NCBI GenBank assembly: GCA_024760905.1
Contig: CM045729.1
Coordinates: forward strand, 84,418,550-84,482,549
DNA length: 64,000 nt
Source: Plotosus lineatus
Lineage: Eukaryota > Chordata > Actinopteri > Siluriformes > Plotosidae
Reading direction: 5' to 3'
The notes beneath the pieces are model-generated. The model ran no database searches. It was not told the origin of the DNA and saw only the letters and a program-made list of their open reading frames with translations. Below, piece by piece: positions 49,440 through 63,331 of this stretch. Numbering within the stretch: position 1 is the first letter of the stretch; each line of letters starts with the position of its first letter. The position numbers and the translations under genes are program-made.

Positions 49440-50118
49440 ATCTTCTTCTTCTTCTTCTTGTCCTTTTGGCTTTTCCCTTCAGGGGTCGCCACAGCGAATC
49501 ATCTGCCTCCATCTCACCCTATCCTCTGCATCTTTTTCTCTTACACCAACTGCCTTCATGTCCTCCTTCACCACATCCATGAATCATCTCTTTGGTCTTC
49601 CTCTGGGCCTTCTGCCTGGTAGTTCCAACCTCAGCATCCTACTACCAATATACTCACTATCCCTCCTCTGTACATGTCCAAACCATCTCAATCTAGCCTC
49701 TCTGACTTTGTCTCCAAAACGTCTTACATGTTACTCCCAAAGAGAACCTCAACATTTTCATCTCTGCTACCTCCAGCTCTGCCTCCTGTCTTTTCCCCAG
49801 TGCCACTGTTTCTAAACCATACAACATCGCTGGCCTCAACACCGTCTTGTACACTTTTCCTTTCATTTTTGCCGATACCTTCCGATCACACATCACACCG
49901 GACACTTTTCTCCAACCATTGCATCCAGCCTGCACACGCTTCTTCACCTCTTTTCCACACTCTCCATTGCTCTGGATTGTTGAATCTAAGTACTTAAAAT
50001 CCTCCACCTTCCTTATCTCTGCTCCTTGTAACCTCACTGTTCCTGTTGGGTCCTTGGCATTCATACACATGTATTCTGTCTTACCGAGGCTAACCTTCAT
50101 TCCCCTCCTTTCCTCCTT
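49440..50118 (-). mobile_element. RTE-clade LINE, copy h: 3' part
   Basis: 5'-truncated near 50118 at ERRGMKVSLGKTEYMCMN; KVEDFKYLDSTIQSNGECG, KVYKTVLRPAMLYGLETV, LRFSLGVTCKTFWRQSQRG (a short deletion there shifts frame), then the 3' UTR ending in GAAGAAGAAGAAG at about 49440. Confidence 0.9.
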
Positions 50119-50275
50119 GTTTTCTTTTAAAATAATTTGTATAGAGAGAGTTAGTAGGCATCCACTGTACTGTACAGATTTCTCTACCGAATTTTTCTGG
50201 AGTGCCTCATGTGGCTTTGAGGTAATATACAACTCTGTGTCAGCTAGTACATAAGAGTGGAAGCTAAGACTTTGT
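50119..50275. other. Spacer between two RTE copies
   Basis: About 150 bases of unassigned sequence separating copies h and i, which lie in the same orientation. Confidence 0.4.
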
Positions 50276-50276
50276 T

Positions 50277-53200
50277 TGTCTTCCTTTCGGCTTTTCCCTT
50301 CAGTGGTCGCCAGAGCGAATCATCTGCCTCCATCTGTCCCTATCCTCTGCATCTTCTTCTCTTACTCCAACGACCTTCATGTCCGTCTTCACCACATCCA
50401 TAAATCTTCTCTTTGGTCTTCCTCTGGGCCTTCTGCCTGGTAGTTCCAATCTCAGCATCCTACTACCAATATACTCACGATCCCTCCTCTGTACATGTCC
50501 AAACCATTTCAATCTACCACTCTGACTTTGTCTCCAAAATGTCTCACATGTGTTGTCCCTCTGATGTACTCATTTCTGATCCTATCCATCCTCGTTACTC
50601 CCAAAGAGAACCTCAGCATTTTCATCTCTGCTACCTTCAGCTCTGCCTCCTGCCTTTTCCTCAGCGTTACTGTTTCTAATCCATGCAACATCGCTGGCCT
50701 CAACACCGTCTTGTACACTTTTCCTTTCATTCTTGCCGATACCCTCCTGTCACACATCACACCAGACTCTTTTCTCCAACCATTCCAGCCTGCCTGCACA
50801 CGCTTCTTCTCTTCTTTTCCACACTCTCCATTGCTCTTGATTGTTGAGCCTAAGTACTTAAAATCCTCCACCTTCCTTATCTCTCCTCCCTATAATCTCA
50901 CCATTTCTCTTGGGTCCTTGTCATTCATACACATGTATTCTGTCTTACTGAGGCTAACCTTCATTTCCCTCCTTTTCAGGGCAGACCTCCACCTCTCTAG
51001 ATTTTCCTGCACTTGTTCTCTGTTCTCACGACAGATCCCAATGTCATCTGCAAACATTATAGTCCATGGGGAATCTTGTCTAACCTCATCTGTCAGCCTG
51101 TCCATCGCCATAGCAAACAAGAAGGGGCTCAGAGCTGACCCTTGATGCAGTCCTACTTCCACCTTGAACTCTTCTGTCACACTGACAGCACACCTCACCA
51201 CTCTTACATCTTTTATACATGTCCTGCACCACTCTAACATACTTCTCGGCCACTCCAGACTTCCTCATGCAATACCACAGTTCCTCTCTCGGCACCCTGT
51301 CATATGCTTTCTCCAGATCCACAAAGACAGAATACAGCTCCTTCTGACCTTCTCTGTACTTCTCTATTAACATCCTCAAGGCAAACACTGCATCTGTGGT
51401 GCTCTTTCTTTGTATGAGACCAAACTGTTGTTCAGAAATGCTGACCTCTGCCCTTAGTCTAGCTTCCACTATTCTTTCCCATAACTTCATTGTATGGCTC
51501 ATCAACTTTATCCCTCTGGAGTTTCCACAACTCTGTACGTCTCCCTTTTTCTTAAAAATGGGCACCATTACACTTCTCCATTCCTCCGGCATCCTCTCAC
51601 TCTCGAAGACCTTGTTGAATGTTCTTGTCAGGAACTCTACTGCTACCTCTCCTAGACACTCCCATACCTCAACCGGTATGTCATCAGGACCAACTGCCTT
51701 TCCATTCTTCATCCTCTTCAAAATGCCCTCGTCACTTCACCCTTACTAATCTTTGCTACTTCCTGGTCCTCAATGGTCACCTCTTCTACTCTTTTTTTCT
51801 CTCATTTTCCTCATTCATCAGCTCTTCAAAGTACTCTTTCCATCTTCCCACCACACTTCTGTCATCAGTCAATACATTTCCCTATCTGTCCTTAATCACT
51901 CTAACTTGCTGAACATCCTTCCCATCTCTATTTCTCAGCTGTGCCAACCTGTATAAATCATTTTCCTCCTCCTTACTGTCCAGCCTAGCATAAAAGTCAT
52001 TATACACCCTTTGTTTGGCCTTTGACACCGCTACCTTTGCCTTACACTGTGTCTCCCTGTACTCCTGTTTACTCTCTGTGGTCCTCTCAATGTCCCACTT
52101 CTTCCAAGCTAACCTCTTCCTCTGTACACACTCCTGCACTTCCTCATTCCACCACCAAGTCTCCTTATCTACGCTCCTTCCAGATGACACACCAAGTATT
52201 CTCCTACCTGTCTCCCTGTTCACATTAGCTGTAGTTGTTCAGTCATCTGGAAGCACTTCCTGACCACCCAAATCCTGTTTCAACTCCTCCTTGAAGACCT
52301 TTTTCAGCTTCCACCACTTTGTCTTCTGCTTTGCCTTTGCCTTCTTCACCTTCCTCACCATCAGCGTCATCCTGCACACCACCATACCATGCTGTTTGGC
52401 AACACTCTCACCCGCTACTACTTTGCAGCCACTGACTTCCTTCAAATTACATCGCCTGCACAAGATGCAGTCTACTTGTGTGCTCCGACCTCCGCTTTTA
52501 TAAGTCACCCTATACTCCTCTCTCTTCTGGAAGAAAGTATTTACCACAGCCATTTCCATCCTTTTTGCAAAATCTACCAACATCTGTCCTGCATTCCTGA
52601 CCTGGATACCAAACCTGCCCATCACTTCCTTGTCCCCTCAGTTTTCTGCACCAACATGCCCATTGAAGTCTGCACCAATGACCACTCTTTCACCTCTGGG
52701 GTATTCTGCATCACTTCATCTAACTAACCAGAATCTTTCCATCTCTTCTAGCTTACATCCTGCCTGTGGGGCATGAGCACTAATAACATTGACCATTACA
52801 CCTTCAATTTCTAACTTGAGACTCATCACTCTGTCTGACACTCTTTTGACTTCTAGAACATTCCTGACAAACTCCTCCTTCAAGATGACTCCTACTCCAT
52901 TTCTCTTCCCATCCACACCATGAAAAAAACAGCTTAAACCCTGCTCCTAAGCTTTTAGCTTTGCTACCTTTCCACCTGGTCTCCTGAACACACAGTATGT
53001 CCACCTTCCTCCTCTGCATCATGTCAGCCAGCTCTCTACCTTTTCCTGCCATAGTTTCAACATTCAAAGTCCCTACTTTCAGTCCTAGACTCTTGCCTTT
53101 CCTCTTCTCTCTCTCTGCCTACAGACATGCCTCCTGCCTCTCCTTCTTCGACGTCTTCGACTAACAGTAGTCCAATTTCCACCAGCACCCTGTTGGTTGA

Positions 53201-53385
53201 CAACAACTGTTGGCGGTTGTTGTTAACCCGGGCCTCGGCCGATCCGGTATGTCATTCTTTGTTGTGACTCGAATTTTTTATTTACCATTTGTTTTACGCC
53301 GGATGCCCTTCCTGACGCAACCCTCTGCATTTATCCGAGCTTGGGACCAGCGTGAGGGAGAGACACTGGTTTGCCCCCAAGGCTG

Positions 53386-53392
<7 letters not shown>
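50277..53392 (-). mobile_element. RTE-clade LINE, copy i: near full length
   Basis: The most complete copy (3.1 kb). 5' end at about 53392, 5' UTR to 53100. Endonuclease pieces: 53067-52930 (LADMMQRRKVDILCVQETRW), 52916-52740, and 52620-52240 (VDCILCRRCNLKEV); the central GADFNGHVG part is deleted. Linker 52223-51882 (SGRSVDKETWWWNEEVQECV). RT 51721-50880 (KAVGPDDIPVEVWECLGEVA) with an intact catalytic box at 51054-51043 (FADDIGICRE); thumb 50871-50509; C-terminus 50512-50300 and 3' UTR. At least six frame changes. Not active as it stands. Confidence 0.92.

Positions 53393-53454
<62 letters not shown>
53393..53454. repeat. (TA)n then poly-T at the 5' end of RTE copy i
   Basis: TA units to 53424 and about 30 T. 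The TA run begins directly at the RTE 5' end, as in copy f. Confidence 0.92.
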
Positions 53455-53456
<2 letters not shown>

Positions 53457-53457
53457 G

Positions 53458-53735
53458 GGGTTTGACATCGTTGTGTGGAGTTTTTCCCCATGCTTGTGTG
53501 AGTTTTCTACAGGTACTTCAGATCCTCCTACAGTCCAGATATGCACATTAAACAAGTAAAATTTCCCTCTCGGTGTGAGTGTGAATGGTTATGTGTGCTA
53601 GCCCTGCAATGGTCTGATAAGTTGTTCAAGGTTTTGCCCAGTGTTAGCTGAGAGAGGACCCTTATAGGATTGAGTGGTCTGGCAAATGATTAAGTGAGTG
53701 AGTTAGTGACTGAGTGGGTGAGTGAGTGAGTGGTC
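53458..53735 (+). repeat. V-SINE, body and tail
   Basis: GTGTGGAGTTTTTCCCCATG, GAGTTTTCTACAGGTACTTC, and a 3' end with (GAGT)n units. The head is replaced by the poly-T run. Confidence 0.75.
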
Positions 53736-54160
53736 TTTCACATCATGATAAAAAATTATGGCTTCATGTTCCTTGTGTTTTGACAGTGAAAAAAAAATGT
53801 TTCAGTGCAAACTCTGTGCAAAATCTGATGATTGAATTTTACATAACCTGCCTAATTTCCTGTATTTTGGCCAGTGTTATATAGTGTCCTGTGATGGTCT
53901 GGTGAGCTGATTAGAGTGTATCTGGCCTTTGCCCAATGTGCAAGCTCTTTTATTATTGTGATTGTGACTGTACTCAGAATTAGTTGATAATATTTGAATT
54001 AATATGTAAAAAATTATTTTCATACACATCCCATCAATAACACAAATGTATAAGATTATCTAAGCCTGTCCGAATCACCAACAGATTAATGTGGCAATGT
54101 TTTGATAAGACCCAAAACATAAAAAAAAATTAATTCAAAATAGAAATAATGATAATGATA
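53736..54160. other. No gene recognised
   Basis: A SINE tail scrap (GTGATGGTCTGGTGAGCTGA) at about 53888-53945; otherwise nothing. Confidence 0.4.
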
Positions 54161-54161
54161 T

Positions 54162-54189
54162 ATTCACGAGCAAGCAGTGTAATGTGTGA

Positions 54190-54262
<73 letters not shown>

Positions 54263-54289
54263 CACACATTACACTGCTTGCTCGTGAAT
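54162..54289. repeat. AT-rich palindrome
   Basis: Left arm ATTCACGAGCAAGCAGTGTA then ATGTGTGATGTGTG; right arm is its complement ending at 54289, with one GT unit fewer. About 60 bases of TA repeat form the centre. Could extrude as a cruciform. Confidence 0.92.
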
Positions 54290-54840
54290 TGGTTTTGACA
54301 TAGGCATTTTTATACAGGATATGGAGTCTCTTTACATCATCTCAAAGGGTTGTTATTTCAATTGTTTTTCTTTAATTGTTTAATTTTTAGTGTTGCTTGA
54401 GCAGGAGCTCTTTACACTCTTGGTTTACCCATGAGTTTTTATGTTTGTTTGTTTGTTTGGTTGGTTGTGGCCCATTTCTAATGTTGAAGCAATTGCCTTC
54501 TTGGGTGGGTTGTCTGATCATAGTGTAGGCCGGATAAGGGCTGGAAGAGTTTATGATTATGTGCACACATTTTTGAGTATGTGTTTAAGCAAAACAGAAA
54601 GGAAGTGTTTAACCCTGGAATTAGAATCAATATTTGCCATGGAGGAAAGAAAGAAAGAAATCTCCCTGTATTTTCATGGAGTCAAAATAGAAAAGGTTAA
54701 AGGTTAATAGGAAAACGGTGAGTTTTTGTTTCATCATTTTCACATCTATCATCAAGAGTAGGTGAAAAAGAAAGTGATTTAATTGTAATTAATCAACATA
54801 AATTAGCATATGTTTGCTCATCACACAAAAGATGTGAACA
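54290..54840. other. No gene recognised
   Basis: T-rich, with short open frames and no conserved block. Confidence 0.35.
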
Positions 54841-54849
54841 ACAATGCGT

Positions 54850-55536
54850 ATTTCAATGGAGTAAAAAGATTAGGCCGCCCCACATATTTTCCCACTTTAA
54901 ATGGCTATAATCACACACAGGTGTATCAGATCAGGTTCACATTATTGTAACATCACTAACTGGCATTTTAAAGAAGGATCACCATATTTAAATCTCCGAC
55001 ATTTATTTTGGTGCCCCTGTTGAATTGAAACTGAGTGCCATAGTGAGATCCAGAAAGCAGGCTGATGCTCTCAGAAAGAAGTCTGTGGCTGTGTATAAGT
55101 CTGATTATGTACTTAAAAAGATATCAAAAGAATTCGATATTCGCCTTTTCATCATCTGGAAAATTCTTTACAAGTGGAGGGCATTCAAAACAACTGTCAC
55201 TATGCCCAGGTCTGGCTGTCCCAACAAGTTCACTCATAGAGCAAAAGCTGAAAGAACAATCAAAAGTCTGAATAAATCATCACGGGAGCTACAGTAGGCT
55301 CTTGCTACTATCAATGTGAAGTGCATGACCCTGCTATCAGAAAGAGATTACACAAGTTTGACCTTCATGGGGGGGTATGCAAGGAGAAAACCAAAAATAT
55401 GCTAATTTGTTATTTAATTGTAATGAAACCACTTTATATTCCGTAAATTAAAACATGATTGGACTTTATGTGAACATTTTTTGAAAGAGTTGACTATTTA
55501 ATGGGGTGTCCTCGTTTTTTTTTCCACATGACTGTA
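54850..55536 (+). mobile_element. Tc1-like transposon, N-terminal helix-turn-helix remnant
   Basis: 55025-55297 encodes KLSAIVRSRKQADALRKKSV, ISKEFDIRLFIIWKILYKWR, and FKTTVTMPRSGCPNKFT, the paired-like DNA-binding part of a Tc1 transposase. The catalytic domain is deleted. The right end GGGGTGTCCTCG...CCACATGACTGTA at 55505-55536 resembles Tc1 termini. Confidence 0.75.
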
Positions 55537-55604
55537 TGTGATAGAAGAGAAAAAAAATGTATAATTATAAAGTGGAAGCAAACTTTAAATAATAAAAAAA
55601 AAAA

Positions 55605-56640
55605 AAAATCTGAAAGTTGTGACAGGAATCTGTATTTAGGACTTATACTTAGCTGAAACACCTTTCACTGCATTTAAAGCTGAATTTCTTTTGGGTAAGC
55701 TTCTGCCAACTTTACACATCAAGTGACAGGGGTTTTTTTGTTTGTTTTGTTTTTTTTACTGACAAGGTCGATCAGATTAGATGGACAGCACCTATGAACA
55801 GTACATTTTAAGTCTTGTTACAGATTCTCAATTGGATTTAGGACTGGACGCTGACTGGGTCATTGTTACACTTGAACATGATTTCATCTAATCCATTCCA
55901 TTGTAGCTTCGGTTGCATGTCGAGGTTAATTGTCTTTCTGCAAAGAAAGCAAGCATTAAGTCTTTTTTTCAGACTCTAACGGGTTTTATTTTCACCAGTG
56001 GTTTTCTTTTTGTCACTTTTCCATAATAGCCAGATCAGTGTATTGCAGAACTCATAGTTGTCCTGCGGACAAATTCTCAAATGGTCGCCACAGTCCCTTC
56101 AGAGTTACCATGAACCATTTGGCTGTTTCTCTGATTAATGCTCTCCATGCCTGGCCTGTCAGTTTACCTTAGTCTGCCATGTCTTGGTAGGTTTGCATTT
56201 TTTTTCTCTTTCCATTTTAGGATGATGGATTGAATGGTGTTCCAAGATAGGATTTTTTTTTTTTTTTTTAATAACTCCACTGTGATTGGGCTTCATGAGG
56301 GTGTTTATCAACAAACACACCCCCAGGCCTTCACAGAACAATTGTATTTACACTGAGATTAGATTCCACACCGGTGGACTCTGTTTACTTAACGTGTAAA
56401 GAAAATTGGTTGAACTTGAGTTCATTTAGCAGTATCAGGGCACAAGGGCTGAATACAAGTGCATGCTTCACTTTTCACATTTTTATTTGGATTAAAAAAT
56501 GATAGCCATGCATTGTTTTCCTTTCAACTTTTCAATTATTCATCACTTTGTGTTGGTCTATGAGGTAACATCCCAATTAAAGCATATTTGTGAATGTAAT
56601 GTGATAAAGGTGGAACGTTATTTGTTCATTAAATAAGTTC
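55605..56640 (-). mobile_element. Tc1-like DNA element, degenerate
   Basis: GATTCTCAATTGGATTTAGG, GTCCTGCGGACAAATTCTC, CCATGTCTTGGTAGGTTTGC and TTTGTGTTGGTCTATGAGG are blocks of a repeat very common in teleost genomes, with transposase on the minus strand (expected DNA-binding part near 56190-56040). Strongly eroded. The superfamily is inferred from memory of the repeat. Confidence 0.55.
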
Positions 56641-57171
<531 letters not shown>

Positions 57172-57244
57172 ATCAACGAAGTAAAGTGGGAAAAAGGATG
57201 AGCAACATAATAGAATAAAAGTGCAAATGGGGGCAAGGTGCCTG

Positions 57245-57445
57245 TCTATGGTGAGAGGTTCATGGAAAAGATCCATTGCTGATTTTTGTCAAGAGTAGGC
57301 TGCATAGCCCTGCAATGGCCTTGTGATTTGTCCAGGATGTACTCAGACACCCCCACCCCCACCCCAGAGTTGGCTGAGATGAGTGGTAGCCTCCCTGAGG
57401 CCCTCATCAGGATTAAGTGTTTCAGAAAATGAATGAATGAGTTGT
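57245..57445 (+). repeat. SINE family A, headless
   Basis: GATCCATTGCTGATTTTTGTC to GGATTAAGTGTTTCAGAAAA and AATGAATGAATGAG; the tRNA-like head is missing. Confidence 0.8.
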
Positions 57446-57449
57446 AATC

Positions 57450-58250
57450 AGTATAATGACAGTACATTTAAAATGCAGACACAAACACTCGTTATGACAT
57501 AAAGAGAAATACCTTTCCATGAAATAACATTGCAGTCTTTCTTTTGTGTACATCCTTATAGTAAAACCCTTCTGTGTTGGAGTACTGTGTGTGCAGGAAG
57601 CTTAAATTTGAAGGTAAATCATAAATGTTTTTTTTTTTTAATTTATTTTGTCTCTGTGTCTTTCAAAGGACTTTTTACTGAGCTGTTGATCTGTCGTCTT
57701 TCATGCAAATTGGCTCATGCAAACCACTTAATCCTTTTTTGTACTTTACATTAACTCTGATTAAATCAAATTACAGTGAATGACACACTGATCAAGGTGA
57801 GTGAAAAAGTTTGCACACCCTGAGGACACACTATTTAATTTATTCGATTATGATATGTTTTCTTCACAAAATTACAGTCTTAGTATTCAGCCAGAAAATT
57901 AAACACTGAACTTTATAACTGTGACACATTCTTGTTTATACTTGGAGCACAAGGGATGTAAACAGATAGGTTGAGTGTGGAAGGTGTATACGGAAATTTA
58001 TTTTCCCAATTTATAAAAGTTCCACAAAAATGGCATCCACACATAAATAAATAAAAAATAAATAGAACAAACTTAGTACACAAAGTAATGATAGTAGTCT
58101 GTCACGAGCTTTAGAGGACAGGTCATCGTGGCTCTGACTATAGGCTACACCGATCCAAGATGCAAAAGAGGGCCACCATAGTACAAGGTGAGAAGTGCGA
58201 AAGGTGAAGAGAGACAAGTGACAAATTATTTATAATTCAATTCAGTTTTA
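57450..58250. other. No gene recognised; possible Tc1-type end near 57795
   Basis: AAGGTGAGTGAAAAAGTTTG followed by CACACCC at 57794-57820 resembles a Tc1 terminus. Nothing else supported. Confidence 0.3.
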
Positions 58251-58254
58251 TTTT

Positions 58255-58592
58255 ATTTTCATAATAGACATTTTTGCAAAATTTAGCTTACAAATTTGGT
58301 AAAGAAATTACACTTATTGTTTTTAACATGTTCCTTCAGTCCTTGTACATCCCTAAAGAGCAAGGCTATGGTGACAGTATCAAGAAAAGACTCCCTCAAA
58401 CAACACAAGGAAGAAACCTTGGAAGGAACCAAACTCAAAGGAAAACCCATCCTCATTTTAGTGAAACCAGATAAAATACAAGCCATGTAGCAGAAATGAC
58501 TGTAGTTTAACATGAAGTGTAGTTTGGTCTCTTATAACTGCAATGGTGACTGTACTCCTAAATCATTTCAGTAAAATAATTTATATAGCTGC
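58255..58592 (+). repeat. Interspersed repeat shared with 4725-5010
   Basis: GAAGAAACCTTGGAAGGAAC and GAAACCAGATAAAATACAAG are recognisable teleost repeat blocks. It is split by the SINE tail copy at 58593 and resumes at 58731 (TTTATATCACCAGTACTG). Confidence 0.5.
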
Positions 58593-58730
58593 CCTGAGAT
58601 GGCCTGGCAAGATGTCCAGGGTGTACTCTGCCCTCACCCAGAGTCAGCTGAGATGGGCACCAACCATCGCGTGACCCTAGTTAGGATTAGGAGGGGTTCG
58701 GAAAATGAATTAATCAATGAATCAATGAGT
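58593..58730 (+). repeat. SINE family A 3' fragment
   Basis: GAGATGGCCTGGCAAGATGT through GACCCTAGTTAGGATTAGG and AATCAATGAATCAATGAG. TTTATAT occurs on both sides (58580s and 58731), a likely short target duplication. Confidence 0.75.
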
Positions 58731-59189
58731 TTATATCACCAGTACTGATAAGCCATTTGATCTGATTATCATAGGTGAAGACCTCTCAATCTCCATAAAA
58801 GGATATAGGAGCATGTGCGAACACAAATATTCATGAAGACAGAAACAATAATAAAGTGAAGCTGCAAATCCATGGAAGTATTAGAATCTAACAGGAGCAG
58901 ACATTTTACTTCCTATAAAGTAAAAGTGAAACAGAAGCATATTATTTCCAGATGAGATTCACTAATTTTAATTGCAGAGAAATGGAATAAAAGTGGTCTG
59001 ATCAAATCTCAGAGTCCAAGGATGAGATATTACAATTGCAGGTACCATCATACTCATTCTTATTTTAGTATGCAATGCAGTTTACTACTGACTGTTCTTA
59101 CATATTGTATTAAATGTATCATGTACTGATAAATTATCCAAACACAATCAGGACATATTGCTGATCTCCGAATGCAGCACAATACTGTG

Positions 59190-59190
59190 A

Positions 59191-59222
<32 letters not shown>

Positions 59223-59241
59223 AGAAGAAGAGGAAGAAGTT
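59190..59241 (+). repeat. (GAA)n microsatellite
   Basis: GAA and GAG units over about 50 bases. Confidence 0.9.
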
Positions 59242-60358
59242 CAGTTCTGTTCAGCATATGGAAATATAATATATTGTGAGATCAGTAGAATTGTACCATC
59301 CAGGACTCATGAGAAGACAAAACTGATGCCTGTGATGTTATACCCACCTGGTCTCCAAACTCCCTTTGAAATGTTTTGAAGTTTTGCAACAAAATGTATT
59401 TGAAAAATTCATAGACACAGATGAGCTCAGTATAGTTATATTTTACAATATGTGAGGCGCTCCACCGAAAGTAGGCGCTTGTCGCACAGACCATTTTTGA
59501 GATAAAGGCCAGAAAAGTAAAAATGGTCCATTTCTTAGCAAAATTCGGATTTTTGCATAAACTATTAAAACAAGTATTCAACTATCCCTTGCTCACATGA
59601 AATCAACTAAAACTCACTAAAAATGCCCCCCCCCCCATGTTTCTGACGAGTACCCTCATAAAACTAGATAAAAACAGTAGCAAACTTACTGGTTTTCGTT
59701 GCAATTATTCACCGAGTTCGGTAAAAGACACACTAGAATCCATATACCAGAAGTACGGCCGTGAAGTAGTCTCTCCGTTTTGGATACTGTTTTGATATTA
59801 AAATGCCATTTCAGCAAATAAAATAAAGGTTATGAAGATGATATGCTTGTAAACAATGCATGCTAGTTGCTAAGGAAGATCTGAAACGAGCACACTGATT
59901 GGTCAGCTCGGGCTTGCACATGCGCAGTGCTCGTCACACGTTAACTTCCGGATTACTTCCTGACTCTAGTCATGCGGAACTTATCACAGACTTTCTCTTC
60001 AATAACAGTCATTAAGTTTATTTGTAGGATTGTGAATGTACATAATTTCTGGAAGAGGAGAGTGAAATGTCATCTGTGATGTCTAGCAGCATTAGTTTAG
60101 ATGTTAAATTCAAAGTGAGAATTCGGCTTTGAAGATGCTGGAATGCTTGGCGTTCTTGAAGATTATTTCGTCGGTGAGTATTTTTCTCTGCATGCAAAAT
60201 TCGATTATGTATTTTTTTTTTTATTTGATTTGTGTGTAATCTTGTCCAGACAAGTCCAGACTGAACATGCTGGATCGTGGGTTGTTTAGTTTTGTACGGA
60301 AATTGATCAAGACCTGACAAATAATTTAATGTTTCATTTCTTTTACATATGAACAAAC

Positions 60359-60420
<62 letters not shown>
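60359..60420 (+). repeat. (GAT)n array
   Basis: About 20 GAT units; in one frame poly-Asp running into DDFDFDVDKEEASVNKS. Confidence 0.95.
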
Positions 60421-60421
<1 letters not shown>

Positions 60422-60720
60422 CAGATGTGGTGATGATTTTGATTTTGATGTTGATAAAGAAGAGGCATCTGTTAATAAAAGTGTGCATGGGTTGTGTTGT
60501 TGTGTGTTGTGTTGGTGGTGAGGATATAGATTAAGATGATAAATATTGAGGGCAGAGTTGATGATGCCAGCTGTGTTGATGTAGATTTTGATGTTGATGA
60601 ATAAGAGGCATCTGTTAATAAAAGTGTGATGAGTCCGTTTTGTTGTGTTTGGGATGGGATGTGATCCTTTCTGCTGAGCAGGATATAGATGAAGATGATA
60701 ATGATAAGGGCAGATTTGAT
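60420..60720 (+). repeat. Tandem duplication of about 150 bp
   Basis: GATTTTGATGTTGATRAA...GAGGCATCTGTTAATAAAAG occurs near 60440-60482 and again near 60586-60628; GAGGATATAGATTAAGATGA and AGGATATAGATGAAGATGAT repeat likewise downstream. Confidence 0.85.
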
Positions 60721-60917
60721 GAAGTGTACTTGTATGAAGCGATCAGAAAGTTTTGTTATATAGTTTTCTAATATATAGTTTTCTTAATTTCAGTGTGATT
60801 GTTTAAACCTGGCAGTGTTTTGTTTTTTTTTTCAATCAGTTGAAGGCATTTGAAGCTTTATATAATGGTCGAAAAAATACATACTGATCTGACTGGAATA
60901 AACAGAAATTAAACATT

Positions 60918-60946
60918 TGTTGTTATTGTTGTTGTTGTTGTTGTTC
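60918..60946 (+). repeat. (GTT)n short repeat
   Basis: About nine GTT units. Confidence 0.85.
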
Positions 60947-61319
60947 ATTTTTGGGGGGTTACCACAGTGACTGATGGTTTATAAAAGGGCCTGTCCAATA
61001 AAAATAAAGCTGATTTCTCTTATCATCTCTTCATAAAACTCTTCCTAGACATGTTTTCTAAAAGTTTATATGGCCGAGGTGCATAAAAATGTTTGGTTGC
61101 TACGGACTAATGATATTGGAAGAAGTGCAATCTTTATGCTCATTTTTTTCTAAAACGTCTTTTGAATATTTTTAGTTGAATGCTGACGCAAGAAATGTTA
61201 TAGCTCGCTCAGTTTTCAAGGAATTCACAAACTTCTTGCTGCGTTTTGCAGCTTTGGGCCTCTTTTTTTCATTTTTGGACACAAGGACCTGCTTTCAGTG
61301 GAGTGGCTCACATATATCA

Positions 61320-61800
61320 TAGACATAGAGAGTTAATAAAAAAAAATAAAAAAATAAATTAAATTAAAAAATTTAAAAAATAAAAAAAAAAAACTCTTTA
61401 GATTTACAAATACGAGTGCTCCAGAACAAAATCAAATGTTACAGGAAAAAAATGTCAATACAGGATGATAACAAATAAATCATAATATTATGCATAAGAG
61501 CTGACTTTTCAGACAAACATATAATGAATCCATTGTGATTTACTGCAAATACAGAATCAAATGTAACACTCAACATTTCCATGAGATCTGTGCATCTGGT
61601 CTGTTAGAGATCTAATATATACTGTGCTTGTAAAATTGTACAAATTGGACCTAATGCTGTTCTATTTTTAAACAAAAAGTAATCATCACATCTAATTAAT
61701 CACTGTGCTTTATATCATTTTATGTGGCGATTTTGAATTTACTGTTATTATTTATTTGTAAGTATAAGCCATGTTTATTCTACAACATCACATGTGCCAA
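61320..61800. other. No gene recognised
   Basis: A-rich run at 61338-61395; nothing else supported. Confidence 0.4.
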
Positions 61801-61807
61801 AACCTTT

Positions 61808-62140
61808 TGCACATCATATATTCATTAATTTTCTGAATTGTTTAATCGTAATTAGGACCGCAGGGAGAATCGCACCCATCTCAGCAAACTTTGGATGTGG
61901 TACACCCAGGATAGCTTACCAGCCCATCAAAGGGAAAATATTGACACAGTCAATCATACTCACACCTCTGGGCAATTTCGAACAGTTAATTAATCTGCTG
62001 AGCATGTTTTTGGACTGTGGGAGGAAACCAAAATAACCAGAAGGGAAGATGAAAACTCCACAATAAGCTGGGAATTGAACCCAGTACCTTTTTTGCTGTC
62101 AGCCAAATGTGTTAAGCACTACGCTACCATGCTGCTCTTT
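61808..62140 (-). repeat. V-SINE, full length
   Basis: Minus reading gives AGCAGCATGGTAGCGTAGTG head, B box GGGTTCAATTCCC, body and tail complement (TTCATTAATTTTCTGAATTG on +). Confidence 0.88.
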
Positions 62141-62147
62141 CACATGT

Positions 62148-62181
62148 TTCTCTCTCTCTCTCTCTCTCTCTCTAATATACA

Positions 62182-62240
<59 letters not shown>
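62148..62240. repeat. (TC)n and (TA)n microsatellites
   Basis: TC units to about 62173, then TA units at 62190-62237. Confidence 0.95.
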
Positions 62241-62243
<3 letters not shown>

Positions 62244-62336
62244 ATGTTTTATAATATATAATATTATTTTATATAATATATAATAAAATATAATATAATA
62301 TAAAATATATAAATTTAAAATATATAATAATAATTA

Positions 62337-63331
<995 letters not shown>

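Larger units (their letters stand above)
59449..61314. mobile_element. Long TIR element, non-autonomous, with acidic tandem repeats
   Basis: Ends TATGTGAGGCGCTCCACCGA (59449) and, read inward from 61314, TATGTGAGCCACTCCACTGA: about 27 terminal bases with 4-5 mismatches. Inside are a (GAT)n array and a tandem duplication of about 150 bases. No transposase is recognised. The end motif GCGCTCCACCGAA recurs at 16211 inside the Kolobok-like element and, varied, at 5482. No clear target duplication is seen. Confidence 0.7.

Noticed and set aside
60018..60488. Minus-strand frame with poly-Ile
   Set aside because: Antisense reading of the (GAT)n array.
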